Assembly: GCF_002088945.1 (NCBI RefSeq)
Contig: NZ_NCSU01000014.1
Location: 1 to 64,000, forward strand
Source of the DNA: Henriciella pelagia
GTDB taxonomy: Bacteria > Pseudomonadota > Alphaproteobacteria > Caulobacterales > Hyphomonadaceae
Direction of reading: 5' to 3'
DNA: 64,000 bases
Below the pieces are notes generated by a model, which was given only the letters and a program-made list of their open reading frames with translations, did no database searches and was not told the origin of the DNA. Shown one piece after another: positions 25,751-34,612 of this stretch (the first letter of the stretch is position 1; every line of letters begins with the position of its first letter). Made by a program: the position numbers and the translations under genes.

Positions 25751-26071
25751 GTGTGCACACGCAGCGCACACGAGATGTGCTGCCACGCCGCCGGGACTTT
25801 CAAACGCCGCCGCATCGATCGCGGCGAAAGCGTTTCCAAATCCCGTCCCAAGCATCTCAATACCCTTATCGATCTCGTCGACCTGCACATTGCAGACATG
25901 CATGAGTCCCGAAAGCCCCTGCGCCGCTCGAAGTCCTACTCGCTGAACAAGCTGAAGCAAGACATTGGCCACTGCGGTTGTGAGCCTGGACGCTTCACCC
26001 CCGCGGAACGCCTCTGCTCCACAGGCTGGAATCGCGGCATTCAAGAAGGGCAGCGTCACGTTTCGATTTGA
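25751..26071 (+). pseudogene. Possible remnant of a tyrosine integrase (core-binding segment)
   Basis: A plus-strand frame contains a coding-like stretch at about 25793-25972: FKRRRIDRGESVSKSRPKHL, then LIDLVDLHIADMHE and KPLRRSKSYSLNKLKQDIGH. This order, an I-D-x-H/Y-I segment followed by KP-x-x-RSK-x-x-L-x-x-LKxDIG, looks like the SAM-like core-binding region of alphaproteobacterial tyrosine recombinases. The similarity is from memory and unchecked. Downstream the frame closes and no catalytic R-H-R-Y block can be followed, so it would be a broken gene. The opposite strand has an open frame, 25655-26413, with no recognised domain. It lies where gene content shifts to accessory functions. 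Confidence 0.35.
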
Positions 26072-26473
26072 AAGCCCGCCGGCGGCGGATACGGCGAGTG
26101 GCAAGGCTAGGCCATTTCGAGTCTGTATCAGGACAGGCGCGCACCCACATGTGTTGAAATGTTGCACGGTCTGCATCGCTCTTACGTCCGACCAGCCCTT
26201 CGCACCATTAAACAGCTCGCCCGCAGACCAAGCCCGAAGGCGTGGAAGGGTGTTCGGTCCAGCGCAGCCATATTGTGCAATCGTCGGATCGACTTCGCTG
26301 AGAACTGGAGCGCTTGCGATTAATCTGTGAACGTCGCACTTTAACCCGATCCAGAATTGCTGAATGGCAAAAAATGCTGGCTGCGCCGCACTTGCCAGCT
26401 TACGCACATCCACAGTGTGCGCTGAATATCGACTTTCGTAGTGCCAATCTTATCGGACCCGCCTGACCGTAAC
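26072..26473. other. Degraded intergenic stretch before the GNAT gene
   Basis: About 400 nt with no frame that carries a recognisable domain. It may be the rest of the decayed integrase-like gene. A 252-residue minus-strand frame (25655-26413) crosses it but shows mixed codon use and no ribosome site of note; it cannot be excluded as an orphan gene. Confidence 0.4.
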
Positions 26474-27112
26474 ATGCCGCTAATTCGCCTGACTGCCACA
26501 GATCTTTCGGAAATGGATGAGGTCCAGCACATCTACGAAACGGCGCTGCCACCTTCCGAGCGAAAATCGAGGGACGAGATCCACGCTCTCCTGGAAAGAC
26601 CGGACTATGCCATCGTCGCGGCCAAGGCCGGCACTCTCGTAACAGGCTTCTCGATCATTTATCGGTCCGAGCACCAGCCCGTCGGCCTTCTGGAATACAT
26701 GGCAACCCGTCCGGAATGCAGGAATAAGGGTTTGGGCCAGCTTCTCTTCCGGAATGCCCTCGAGCTCATGGGGCGACGCATCATGCTGGTCGAAGTCGAA
26801 GCGGTTACAGGATCAGGAAAGGAACGCAGCCTTCAACTGCGCCGGCAGCGGTACTATATGCGGCTCGGGTGCATTCTGATTGAAGGATTGCCCTACCGTA
26901 TGCCTCAACTGAACGAGCACGCGCCGCCTCCCCTGAACCTCATGCTTCATCCCGGGCGGCAGCGCTTCTCTCTGTCCGAGCAGATATTGCAGCGCTGGAT
27001 ATCGACGATTTATTCGGACGTCTATGGATATGACGGCCATGAGGATCAGATTGACAAGATGATTGCGGCCTGGCGTACCGCTACGGCCTCAACCGGGTCC
27101 AGTATCGGCTGA
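26474..27112 (+). CDS. GNAT family N-acetyltransferase
   Basis: A 212-residue acetyltransferase. The acetyl-CoA-binding motif RPECRNKGLGQLLFRNAL (about residues 77-94) is clear, preceded by the strand PVGLLEYMATRP and followed by IMLVEVEAVTGSG. The C-terminal third (RYYMRLGCILIEGLPYRMP onward) ends in a helix-rich tail longer than in minimal GNATs. The acceptor is unknown. The start at 26474 is chosen on fold grounds; a GTG at 26441 is an alternative and neither has a strong ribosome site. It converges on the lipoprotein gene at 27132. Confidence 0.75.
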   Translation: MPLIRLTATDLSEMDEVQHIYETALPPSERKSRDEIHALLERPDYAIVAAKAGTLVTGFSIIYRSEHQPVGLLEYMATRPECRNKGLGQLLFRNALELMGRRIMLVEVEAVTGSGKERSLQLRRQRYYMRLGCILIEGLPYRMPQLNEHAPPPLNLMLHPGRQRFSLSEQILQRWISTIYSDVYGYDGHEDQIDKMIAAWRTATASTGSSIG

Positions 27113-27131
27113 CTGCGTGCACCCCACCCAG

Positions 27132-27605
27132 CTAGTCGTTGATCGGATCATCGACAGCGACGTCGGTCACGATCTTCCAGGCCCCGTCAACTTTTTTCCA
27201 GACAGTGACGTAGTTGCCGGTCAATTCCGTTTCATATTCGACAAGGAATGTCCCCCACGTAATTCCAAAATCACCCGCTTCGCTCGCTTTTGCGCCGATG
27301 GGACTCCAGTGGACCGGCGAGGGCACCGTGTCCAGCTGACGCTCCGCCATGATATCGGCCTTGCCCGTCAGAAAGCCTTCGCCGGCTTCGATCATGAAGG
27401 CTTCACTGAATTCTATGAATTCAAGTGAAGCGGCCTCATAGCCGAATTCCAGATTGTACCTTTCATAGGCCTGATCAGCGGCCAACAGCTCAGAAACAAT
27501 TGTCGCTTCATCTATCGTCGGAGCGGTTGGAGTTACGCATGCAGCCACTGGAACCAACAAGGCAGACATGAGAATGCGGTGAACCGGTCGAAAATTGGAA
27601 GCCAT
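27132..27605 (-). CDS. SnoaL/DUF4440-like lipoprotein (NTF2 fold)
   Basis: A 157-residue protein with a lipoprotein signal ending VPVAAC (about residue 23). The mature part resembles DUF4440/SnoaL-like domains: a long helix (ELLAADQAYERYNLEFGYEAA), an F-tgKadi helix, and the final strands GNYVTVWKKVDGAWKIVTDV. These cone-shaped domains bind small ligands, often without catalysis. GAGGAG precedes the ATG. It is divergent from the propeller/amidohydrolase gene at 27769, and the GGTG-N9-CACC dyad at 27681-27697 lies between the two, so it may belong to the same regulon. Confidence 0.75.
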   Translation of the reverse strand: MASNFRPVHRILMSALLVPVAACVTPTAPTIDEATIVSELLAADQAYERYNLEFGYEAASLEFIEFSEAFMIEAGEGFLTGKADIMAERQLDTVPSPVHWSPIGAKASEAGDFGITWGTFLVEYETELTGNYVTVWKKVDGAWKIVTDVAVDDPIND

Positions 27606-27680
27606 GATTTCTCTCCTCGCTTGCCCTGGCACACTTGGCTGAGCTGACGGAGCTGCTCCAATGCATATTTCGACGGGTGC

Positions 27681-27697
27681 GGTGCGTGTTTCGCACC
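27681..27697. promoter_or_regulatory. Putative LysR-regulon operator, box 1
   Basis: GGTGCGTGTTTCGCACC, extended outward by GC on each side into a perfect 8-bp dyad (27679-27699). It has the T-N11-A signature of LysR-type binding sites. It ends 71 nt before the ATG of the propeller/amidohydrolase gene at 27769 and lies 75 nt from the divergent lipoprotein start at 27605. The same GGTG-N9-CACC pattern recurs before five other genes up to 48.7 kb. Confidence 0.65.
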
Positions 27698-27768
27698 GCC
27701 GGCCGGAAAGTTTGCATCACCCTCGTCTGATCGACCAATGTTACGGACGAGGCTGAAGGAGTCTGATC

Positions 27769-30700
27769 ATGCAAATCCGCTTTCTTACTGTCTGTGCTTC
27801 ACTGGCGCTTCTGGCGTTGATCGCCTGCGCCCAACTCGCACCTGCAGCGACGCCAATATCCGGCAGGACCGTCACATTGGACCTCGATGAAGGGACGTGG
27901 ATGAGCCTTGATATCAGCCCGGACGGAAAGACTATCGCGTTCGATCTTCTGAATGACATTTACATTCTGCCCGCTGACGGTGGCATGGCGACCGCCATTC
28001 ATCGTGGATCTGCGACGCAACGCAGTCCGCAATTCAGCCCGGACGGCCAGTCACTTGTCTATCTCAGCGATGAGACGGGTGCAGACAATGTGTGGGTGTC
28101 GCGCACGGACGGGTCTCAGCCAAGGCAGGTCACGCACGAAACACATGCCTACGTCGCCGGCCCCGCATGGTCACCGGACGGCCGTTCAGTTGCAGCCGTC
28201 ATTTCCTATTCCGACATATTCCGCGTGAGAAATTCCGAGATCCGCCAATATTCACTGGATGGATCCCGAGACGAGCTGATCGTCGAGCCCCGGGAAAGTG
28301 GCAAGGATGTACAGGAACCTCGCTTCGCCCCGAATGGCCGCGACATGTACTTCACTGAGCGCATCGCAGGCGACCACTACGTCTATATGAACACAGGTCT
28401 GAAGAACTTTGCGATAAACAGGTTGAACCTTGAAACCGGCGACATCACCCAGGCTATTTCAGGTTATGGGGGAGCGACAACGCCGCAAGTCGCGCCGAAC
28501 GGAAAATCAGTCGCTTTCATTCGCCGACTGGGGGCGAAAACGGTGCTGTTCGTCAAACACCTGGAGACAGGCGAGGAGCGACCGATCTTTCAGGATCTCG
28601 GACGCGACCTGCATGGAGATTATCTGCCTCAGGAACATTATTATCCGGCATTCGACTGGTTCCCGGACAGTCGAACCATCGCAATCTGGGCGAAAGGCAA
28701 ACTGCTGAAGATTGATACAGCAACCGCGGACGCGACCGAGATCCCGTTCCGCGTCAACGCCGTCCATGAAATTCAGCCTGCAATTCGGGTGCGTCAGGAC
28801 CTCGCACCAGACCAGGTGGATGTACGAACCATTCGCCAATTGACTGTCCAGCCCGACGGTAGCGGGCTCGTGTTTCGTGCGCTCGGCAAACTGTGGCGGA
28901 CAGACCGCCTTGAACCGACAACGCCGACGCGGTTGACCGATCGTGACGCTGCAGAGTCTTCACCCGCCTGGTCTGCGGATGGTCGCCAGCTGGCCTATGT
29001 CAGCTGGAATGATGACACCGGAAGCCGACTCATTGTTCGCGACATGCGTGCAGGATCAGAGTCGGTGGTTGCCAAGAGCCCAGCAGTCCTCGCCGATCTG
29101 GCCTTTTCGAATTCCGGTACGCAAATCGCATATAGAATCCAGGCGCCGGATCCATCGGTCAGCAATGCCGGCCCCGAAGTCGGAATTTACATTGCCGACG
29201 TGATGAGCGGAGAGACGCGCTTTATTGTGCCGGGCACCGGACTTGCGGGCTTCACGCCCGACGACACGCGCATCGTGTATTTCGCCGAACCTGACTACTA
29301 TGATGAGCGCGCCGCTGTCCTCGCCAGCGTAGCCATCGACGGAACTGATATTCGCGAACATGCCGTCGCAGAGACATCTGACGTGCTGTCGATGACGCCC
29401 AGCCCGGACATGAACTGGCTAGCCTTCAAACACCACCAGCGCCCCTACCTCATGCCTCTGGATATTGAAGCAGGTCCGGTCACGGTCACGCCAGAAGGCA
29501 ATCCAACCGCACGCCTTCTCAGCGAAGTTGGCGGTTATGAGTTCAGCTGGGCCGCCGACTCATCACAGCTCTATTGGACACTTGGTCCGGACATATTCGC
29601 GACTGCGCCCGACGCGAGTGGTCCCGGTAATCTTTCGCTGTCCATCCAGATGTCAGTACCGTTCGATAAACCCGAGGGGCAGATTGCCTTTACCGGCGGC
29701 AAGGTGGTCCCGATCGTGGGAGACATCATCGAAGACGGCGTCGTGGTCGTCGATGGCAATCGTATTGTCGCGGTTGGCCCTCAGGGAACTGTTGATATCC
29801 CGGCTGACGCCAAACAGATCGATATTTCCGGGAAAGTCATCATGCCAGGCTTTTTCGACGCTCACGGACACATTGATTGCTGTTGGCGGTCCGAAACGAT
29901 GCCGCAGAAACAACCGACGCGGTACGCTGCACTCGCCTACGGCGTCACCACGAACTTCGATCCTTACTCGAATGACTTGCTGTCCTATGAAAGTGGAGAG
30001 ATGACGCAAGCTGGCGAACTGGTTGGTCCTCGCTGGCTGAAGTCTGGTCAAGTTGTTCATGGTCTCAAAGCGCGGACTGACGGCGTTTATCACCCGCTAG
30101 CCTCGCTCGATGACGCCCGGGATGTCCTCGAACGTCGTGCTGCCCTCGGTTCATCCATTCTCAAGAGCTATAAACTCTCGACCCGCATACAGCGCCAGCG
30201 GCTCGTGCAAGCCGCACGTGAATGGGGCTTCATGGTCGATGGTGAAGGTGCCGGTCAATTCTACACCAATATCGGCATGCTGCTGGATGGGCATACCAAC
30301 CTGGAACACAATCTTCCCGTCGCCACCTATTATGACGACCTTCAGCAACTGATCGCCGCTGCTGACACATCCATGACGCCAACGCTGATCGTGGTGTTTG
30401 GCGAGCTGTTCGGTGAGAATTTCATCTATCAGACGGAACGTCCGTGGGAGGAGGAAAAGGTAAAATCCTTCATCGCTGACGTGAACAACGCCTACAATCC
30501 ACTCTTCGGGCCTGGCGATGCCCCGCTTGCTGTCCGCGCCATGCACTCAATCCATGTTGCTGACGAGATTTACGATATCGGCTTTCGCTCCGTCGGCCGG
30601 TCGGTGAAAAAGCTCATCGACGCGGGTGTCACCGTCAATGTCGGCTCTCATGGGCAAGCTTCAGGTATTGCCATGCACTGGGAAATGCTGCTGTTCGCTG

Positions 30701-31017
30701 AAAGCGGGATTGCCCCTATGGACATCTTGAGGGCGGCGACACTTAACCCGGCCAAGACTTACGGACTTGATCACCAGCTGGGCTCGATCGAGCCTGGAAA
30801 GCTGGCCGATCTCATCGTGCTGGACAAGGATCCCACCGAAGACATCCGCAACACCAACAGCGTGAGCCTGACGATGGTGAATGGACGCCTCTATGACGCA
30901 TTCACAATGAACGAGATCGGAAATTACGACCGACCACGCGGACAGTTCTACTGGGAAAAATTCGAACGAAACGACATAGATTGGAAATCGACATGGACCA
31001 GCCACAGATGTCACTGA
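27769..31017 (+). CDS. Beta-propeller/amidohydrolase fusion protein (paralogue A), exported
   Basis: A 1082-residue exported protein with signal sequence (LLALIACAQLAPA, about residues 13-25). Residues about 40-600 form a TolB/WD40-like propeller with repeated SPDGK blade motifs (MSLDISPDGKTIAF, PQFSPDGQSLVY, PAWSPDGRSVAA). Residues about 635-1040 form an amidohydrolase TIM barrel with DAHGHID as the HxH metal site, a lysine in ILKSYK, NLEHNLPV and GSHGQ as later ligand regions, and a C-terminal GSIEPGKLADLIVLDKDP. Related proteins are annotated as periplasmic peptidase-like or imidazolonepropionase-like enzymes; the substrate is unknown. AAGGAG supports the start. Two further paralogues are in the window, and an FGE-like gene overlaps the 3' end. 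Confidence 0.88.
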   Translation: MQIRFLTVCASLALLALIACAQLAPAATPISGRTVTLDLDEGTWMSLDISPDGKTIAFDLLNDIYILPADGGMATAIHRGSATQRSPQFSPDGQSLVYLSDETGADNVWVSRTDGSQPRQVTHETHAYVAGPAWSPDGRSVAAVISYSDIFRVRNSEIRQYSLDGSRDELIVEPRESGKDVQEPRFAPNGRDMYFTERIAGDHYVYMNTGLKNFAINRLNLETGDITQAISGYGGATTPQVAPNGKSVAFIRRLGAKTVLFVKHLETGEERPIFQDLGRDLHGDYLPQEHYYPAFDWFPDSRTIAIWAKGKLLKIDTATADATEIPFRVNAVHEIQPAIRVRQDLAPDQVDVRTIRQLTVQPDGSGLVFRALGKLWRTDRLEPTTPTRLTDRDAAESSPAWSADGRQLAYVSWNDDTGSRLIVRDMRAGSESVVAKSPAVLADLAFSNSGTQIAYRIQAPDPSVSNAGPEVGIYIADVMSGETRFIVPGTGLAGFTPDDTRIVYFAEPDYYDERAAVLASVAIDGTDIREHAVAETSDVLSMTPSPDMNWLAFKHHQRPYLMPLDIEAGPVTVTPEGNPTARLLSEVGGYEFSWAADSSQLYWTLGPDIFATAPDASGPGNLSLSIQMSVPFDKPEGQIAFTGGKVVPIVGDIIEDGVVVVDGNRIVAVGPQGTVDIPADAKQIDISGKVIMPGFFDAHGHIDCCWRSETMPQKQPTRYAALAYGVTTNFDPYSNDLLSYESGEMTQAGELVGPRWLKSGQVVHGLKARTDGVYHPLASLDDARDVLERRAALGSSILKSYKLSTRIQRQRLVQAAREWGFMVDGEGAGQFYTNIGMLLDGHTNLEHNLPVATYYDDLQQLIAAADTSMTPTLIVVFGELFGENFIYQTERPWEEEKVKSFIADVNNAYNPLFGPGDAPLAVRAMHSIHVADEIYDIGFRSVGRSVKKLIDAGVTVNVGSHGQASGIAMHWEMLLFAESGIAPMDILRAATLNPAKTYGLDHQLGSIEPGKLADLIVLDKDPTEDIRNTNSVSLTMVNGRLYDAFTMNEIGNYDRPRGQFYWEKFERNDIDWKSTWTSHRCH

Positions 31018-31853
31018 AATTCGCAGCATCCATAAGCGCTCTCGCCATTGTTGCATCGTGCGCGAGTAGCGCAGGAATGTCCGTCATTCCCGCTACATCC
31101 TTTCAGATGGGCCAGACAATTGATTATGGATACGGCGAAATTGATGGCCCTCGCCACGAAGTGATATTCCGGCAGGACTTCGCTCTCGCCAGGACCGAAG
31201 TGACCGTTGGAGAATTCCGAAAGTTCGTTGCAACTACCGGTCATGAATCCGGGGGCGACTGCAATGTCTATACGGATACGCGATCGTGGCATGTCGATCC
31301 GACGCGGAGTTGGGAAAACCCCGGTTTTGAACAAGACGAAAACCATCCTGTCGTATGCGTGAGCTGGGACGATGCTGTCGCTTATGCGAACTGGCTGTCC
31401 GAGCAGACCGGCATCGCTTATCGCCTGCCATCCGAGGCTGAGTGGGAATATGTCGCATCCACCGGAGGCATTGAGGGCGACAACGGAATTGTCGATCACG
31501 ATGAAGCCAATATCGGGCTGGACCCGTGTTGTGGGGGCAAGACTTCCGGACGCGACGTATGGATCAAGACGGCTCCGGTCGCCAGCTTTGCGGCCGACAG
31601 GTACGGCATCTACGACATGCGAGGCAATGTCTGGGAATGGCAAGCCGACTGCCACCAGGACATGTATGAAGGTGCGCCGGTCGATGGATCGGCACGGACC
31701 GACTGTGAAACGCCCGACAAACGCTCGATTCGCGGTGGTTCATACGGCGATGCGGGCGATTACCTGTCTCCACGATACCGGCTCCCCGGCCCTCGGTCAC
31801 AAGGATATTTCACTGTCGGTTTCCGTCTGGCGCGCACCATCAACGAAAACTGA
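30993..31853 (+). CDS. Formylglycine-generating-enzyme-like (FGE-sulfatase fold) lipoprotein lacking the catalytic cysteines
   Basis: A 286-residue protein with a lipoprotein signal (ALAIVASC). The SUMF1/FGE fold is clear: FQMG near the start, LARTEVTVGEFRKFV, NHPVVCVSWDDAVAYANWLSE, YRLPSEAEWEYVA, MRGNVWEWQADC and RSIRGGSY. True FGE has a cysteine pair just after GGSY (of the form xC-x4-C); here the sequence is GGSYGDAGDYLSPRYR, with no cysteine, so formylglycine synthesis is not expected. It may be a binding or ergothioneine-synthase-like relative. The start at 30993 has GGAA upstream and overlaps the propeller/amidohydrolase by 25 nt; ATG 31008 is an alternative. Confidence 0.85.
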   Translation: MDQPQMSLKFAASISALAIVASCASSAGMSVIPATSFQMGQTIDYGYGEIDGPRHEVIFRQDFALARTEVTVGEFRKFVATTGHESGGDCNVYTDTRSWHVDPTRSWENPGFEQDENHPVVCVSWDDAVAYANWLSEQTGIAYRLPSEAEWEYVASTGGIEGDNGIVDHDEANIGLDPCCGGKTSGRDVWIKTAPVASFAADRYGIYDMRGNVWEWQADCHQDMYEGAPVDGSARTDCETPDKRSIRGGSYGDAGDYLSPRYRLPGPRSQGYFTVGFRLARTINEN

Positions 31854-31865
31854 ACGCTTTCGCCC

Positions 31866-31882
31866 GGTGTCAAAACATCACC
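31866..31882. promoter_or_regulatory. Putative LysR-regulon operator, box 2
   Basis: GGTGTCAAAACATCACC, a GGTG-N9-CACC dyad with T-N11-A spacing. It lies 81 nt before the start of the P1 peptidase gene at 31964 and just after the FGE-like gene stop, so it should mark a new promoter for the P1 peptidase, gcdH and CoA-transferase operon. Confidence 0.62.
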
Positions 31883-31963
31883 ACTCATTTCGTATATCGC
31901 ATCTGTCGATTGGCTGACATCCGCGCCTATTGTGCCGATCATAATCGACCGGAGACGTGACAC

Positions 31964-33397
31964 ATGGCCAGATCCAAAAGCTCGTTCAACCTGATCCGCG
32001 TTCTGGGTACAGCAGCGGTGATGGGCCTGCTATCTTCATGCGCGGCCACTGCTTCGCCGATATCCGCAGAACCAGATTCGCAGGATGGCCTGCCGGCGCT
32101 GATCAATGACGGGTTCGACAGCGAATCCGTGACCCGGATGGACTGGCCGATGCTGCGCATTGGTACGGGTCAGTACGAAGATGGTCCCACCGGTCTGACC
32201 GTTCTCAGATTTGGCAAGAAGGTGAACGCTGCCGTCGATGCGCGTGGTGGCGGGCCGGGCACGGTGAATGCGGAATATCTCAAACTCGGCTATGTTCAAC
32301 CGGAACTGGATGCCATCGTGCTTGCTGGTGGTTCCTGGTACGGTCTGGAGGCGGTAACGGGGGCGAACTCGGCCTTGATTGACGACCGGTATCGCGGCGG
32401 CCACTGGGACAATGTGGGTCTGGTGGTCGGCTCGATCATTTATGATTTTGGCGGCCGGCGCCTCAATGAAATCTATCCCGACAAACGGCTCGCCCAACTC
32501 GCTTTGCGGGCGGCCAGGACCGGCGTATTTCCGAATGGCGCGTACGGTGCCGGTCGATCCGCAATGAATGGCGGCATCTTTGGCTGCAATGCCCGTTCCG
32601 GCCAGGGAAGCGCGTATCGACAGATCGGTGATGTGAAGATCGCTGTGTTCACGGTCGTGAACGCGCTCGGTGTCGTCACCGACCGAGACGGAAACGTTGT
32701 CCATTGCTTCAAGGGTGATGGCTGGCCCGAAAATCTCAAGGCAAGCGATCTCATGCAATCGGCGCCAGCAAGCCTTCAGCCCGGCTGGAATGGTGAGAGT
32801 GAAAGAGGCGATGTCGAACGCAAGAACACAACCATCAGCGTTGTTGTCACCAACCGCTCGATGAGTTCTGCGGAACTCCAGCGACTGGCTGTCCAGGTCC
32901 ACACGTCCATGGCGCGTGGCATTCAGCCTTTCGCCAGCGAATTTGATGGCGATGTTCTGTATGCTGTTTCGACCAACGAGGTGGACGAGGGCCCGGGAGC
33001 TGGTTTGCCCAGCATGGAGATCGGCGTCACGGCGTCGGAACTGATGTGGGATGCGATTCTCGCAGCTGTCCCAGCCACACAAGTGACCCAACCGCTGCCT
33101 GATCCTGGTCTGGTTCTACCTCAGTCGACACTTCGCGCCTATGAAGGAACTTACAGATTCAGTCACTTTGCTGAGCTCACGGTTCGCCTGGAAAGCGGTA
33201 ACCTGATTGCCGAAGCATCAGGAGAGCGCGACATTTTCCAGGTTAAAACAGGCCATCCCCGCCCGCTTCTGGCAGCATCAAAAGACACGTTTACGGTCGA
33301 ACGCGGGCGCTATCCATTCGCTGTAAAATTCGAACGCGACAAGGTGATCGTCAACCCGGGACGCTGGCAGCAGGTCGGCCACCGCGTCAGCGACTGA
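31964..33397 (+). CDS. P1 family peptidase (DmpA/NylC type) lipoprotein with C-terminal DUF3471-like domain
   Basis: A 477-residue protein with lipoprotein signal GLLSSC (about residue 26). Residues about 50-370 are a P1-family N-terminal nucleophile amidase: GAYGAGRSAMNGGIFGCNARSG-type block, then RKNTTISVVVTNRSMSSAELQRLA. The N288-T289 bond is the expected self-cleavage site and Thr289 the nucleophile, as in the NylC group of oligomer hydrolases. Residues about 385-477 (STLRAYEGTYRF...) resemble a DUF3471-like beta domain more often fused to beta-lactamase-type hydrolases. It would release amino acids or cleave beta- and omega-amino-acyl amides in the envelope. It probably heads an operon with gcdH and the CoA transferase. 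Confidence 0.85.
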   Translation: MARSKSSFNLIRVLGTAAVMGLLSSCAATASPISAEPDSQDGLPALINDGFDSESVTRMDWPMLRIGTGQYEDGPTGLTVLRFGKKVNAAVDARGGGPGTVNAEYLKLGYVQPELDAIVLAGGSWYGLEAVTGANSALIDDRYRGGHWDNVGLVVGSIIYDFGGRRLNEIYPDKRLAQLALRAARTGVFPNGAYGAGRSAMNGGIFGCNARSGQGSAYRQIGDVKIAVFTVVNALGVVTDRDGNVVHCFKGDGWPENLKASDLMQSAPASLQPGWNGESERGDVERKNTTISVVVTNRSMSSAELQRLAVQVHTSMARGIQPFASEFDGDVLYAVSTNEVDEGPGAGLPSMEIGVTASELMWDAILAAVPATQVTQPLPDPGLVLPQSTLRAYEGTYRFSHFAELTVRLESGNLIAEASGERDIFQVKTGHPRPLLAASKDTFTVERGRYPFAVKFERDKVIVNPGRWQQVGHRVSD

Positions 33398-33433
33398 CAC
33401 CCATCCCAGAAACCCAAATTGCGGACAATTCCC

Positions 33434-34612
33434 ATGACCAGACATTCTGCCTTTGACTGGGCCGATGCCCTTTTGCTCGACAATGAGCTGACCGAGATTG
33501 AGCGCTCAGTCCAGAAAACCGCGCATGACTTCGCCCAGGCCCGCCTGCTGCCCGGCATCACTGAAGCCAATCGAAACGGCAGCTTTGACCGATCAATCAT
33601 GAAGGATATGGGCGCCCTCGGATTGCTTGGCCCTACCATGCCCGAAGCATACGGCGGTGCCAGTGTGAGCCATGTTGCGTATGGGCTCGTCTCCCACGAG
33701 GTTGAAGCGGTGGATTCCGGCTACCGCTCTGCCTTGAGCGTCCAGTCATCACTGGTGATCCATCCTATCTACGCCTATGGGTCCGAGTCCCAGCGCCAGA
33801 AGTGGCTACCCGGCTTGATTGCAGGAGATCTCATTGGTTGCTTCGGACTGACGGAGCCCGACCATGGATCAGACCCTGGAAACATGGCCACGCGCGCCAT
33901 CGCCGTGGAAGGCGGGTATCGCCTGAACGGCGCAAAAATCTGGATCACGAACAGCCCGATTGCAGACGTCATGGTCGTCTGGGCGAAACTTGATGGCATC
34001 ATTCGCGGCTTTGTCCTCGAGCGGGGAATGCAAGGCCTGTCGACACCGGAAATCAAGGGTAAGCTCGCCCTCAGAGCGTCTGCCACCGGCGAGATCGTGA
34101 TGAATGACGTGTTTGTTCCAGAAGACAATCTCCTCCCCGGCGTAAAAGGGCTGTCGGGGCCTTTTGGATGCCTCAACAAGGCCCGCTTCGGAATTGCCTG
34201 GGGCGCACTCGGCGCCGCGCGTAGCTGCTGGACCGCTGCCCGCTCCTACACGCTGGACCGCCACCAGTTCGGCAGACCGCTCGCGGCAAATCAGCTTATC
34301 CAGCGAAAACTCGCTGACATGCAGACCGAAATCTCTATCGGCCTTCAGGCTTGCCTGAAAGTTGGCAGGCTGCTTGATGCCGGTATCGCTTCGCCCGAAA
34401 TGATCTCGCTCATCAAGCGCAACAGCGCGGGCAAGGCCCTTGATATCGCGCGCACCGCGCGAGACATGCATGGCGGCAATGGCGTGTCCGACGAGTTCCA
34501 CGTGATGCGTCACATGTGCAATCTGGAAGCGGTAAATACCTATGAAGGCACGCACGACATTCATGCGCTGATCCTCGGCCGTGCGCAGACAGGCATCGCG
34601 GCGTTTGCGTGA
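33434..34612 (+). CDS. gcdH: Glutaryl-CoA dehydrogenase
   Basis: A 392-residue acyl-CoA dehydrogenase of the glutaryl-CoA type, which oxidises and decarboxylates glutaryl-CoA to crotonyl-CoA. [25 protein letters not shown] contains the arginine that binds the terminal carboxylate. [30 protein letters not shown] and the C-terminal [20 protein letters not shown] (catalytic Glu371) are diagnostic. The start at 33434 follows the peptidase stop by 36 nt, and the stop overlaps the CoA-transferase start by one base. This neighbour pair is the standard arrangement for glutarate use. Confidence 0.92.
   Translation: MTRHSAFDWADALLLDNELTEIERSVQKTAHDFAQARLLPGITEANRNGSFDRSIMKDMGALGLLGPTMPEAYGGASVSHVAYGLVSHEVEAVDSGYRSALSVQSSLVIHPIYAYGSESQRQKWLPGLIAGDLIGCFGLTEPDHGSDPGNMATRAIAVEGGYRLNGAKIWITNSPIADVMVVWAKLDGIIRGFVLERGMQGLSTPEIKGKLALRASATGEIVMNDVFVPEDNLLPGVKGLSGPFGCLNKARFGIAWGALGAARSCWTAARSYTLDRHQFGRPLAANQLIQRKLADMQTEISIGLQACLKVGRLLDAGIASPEMISLIKRNSAGKALDIARTARDMHGGNGVSDEFHVMRHMCNLEAVNTYEGTHDIHALILGRAQTGIAAFA

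Noticed and set aside
25751-25760. GTGTGCACAC palindrome as an attachment site
   Set aside because: It is short, single-copy by eye, and has no direct repeat partner or tRNA gene nearby to support an att site.
30993-31853. Functional formylglycine-generating enzyme
   Set aside because: The cysteine pair needed for the oxidation is absent after GGSY, and no sulfatase gene is nearby.
32036-33091. 351-codon minus-strand frame
   Set aside because: It is antisense to the P1 peptidase, which has a clear signal peptide and catalytic motif.
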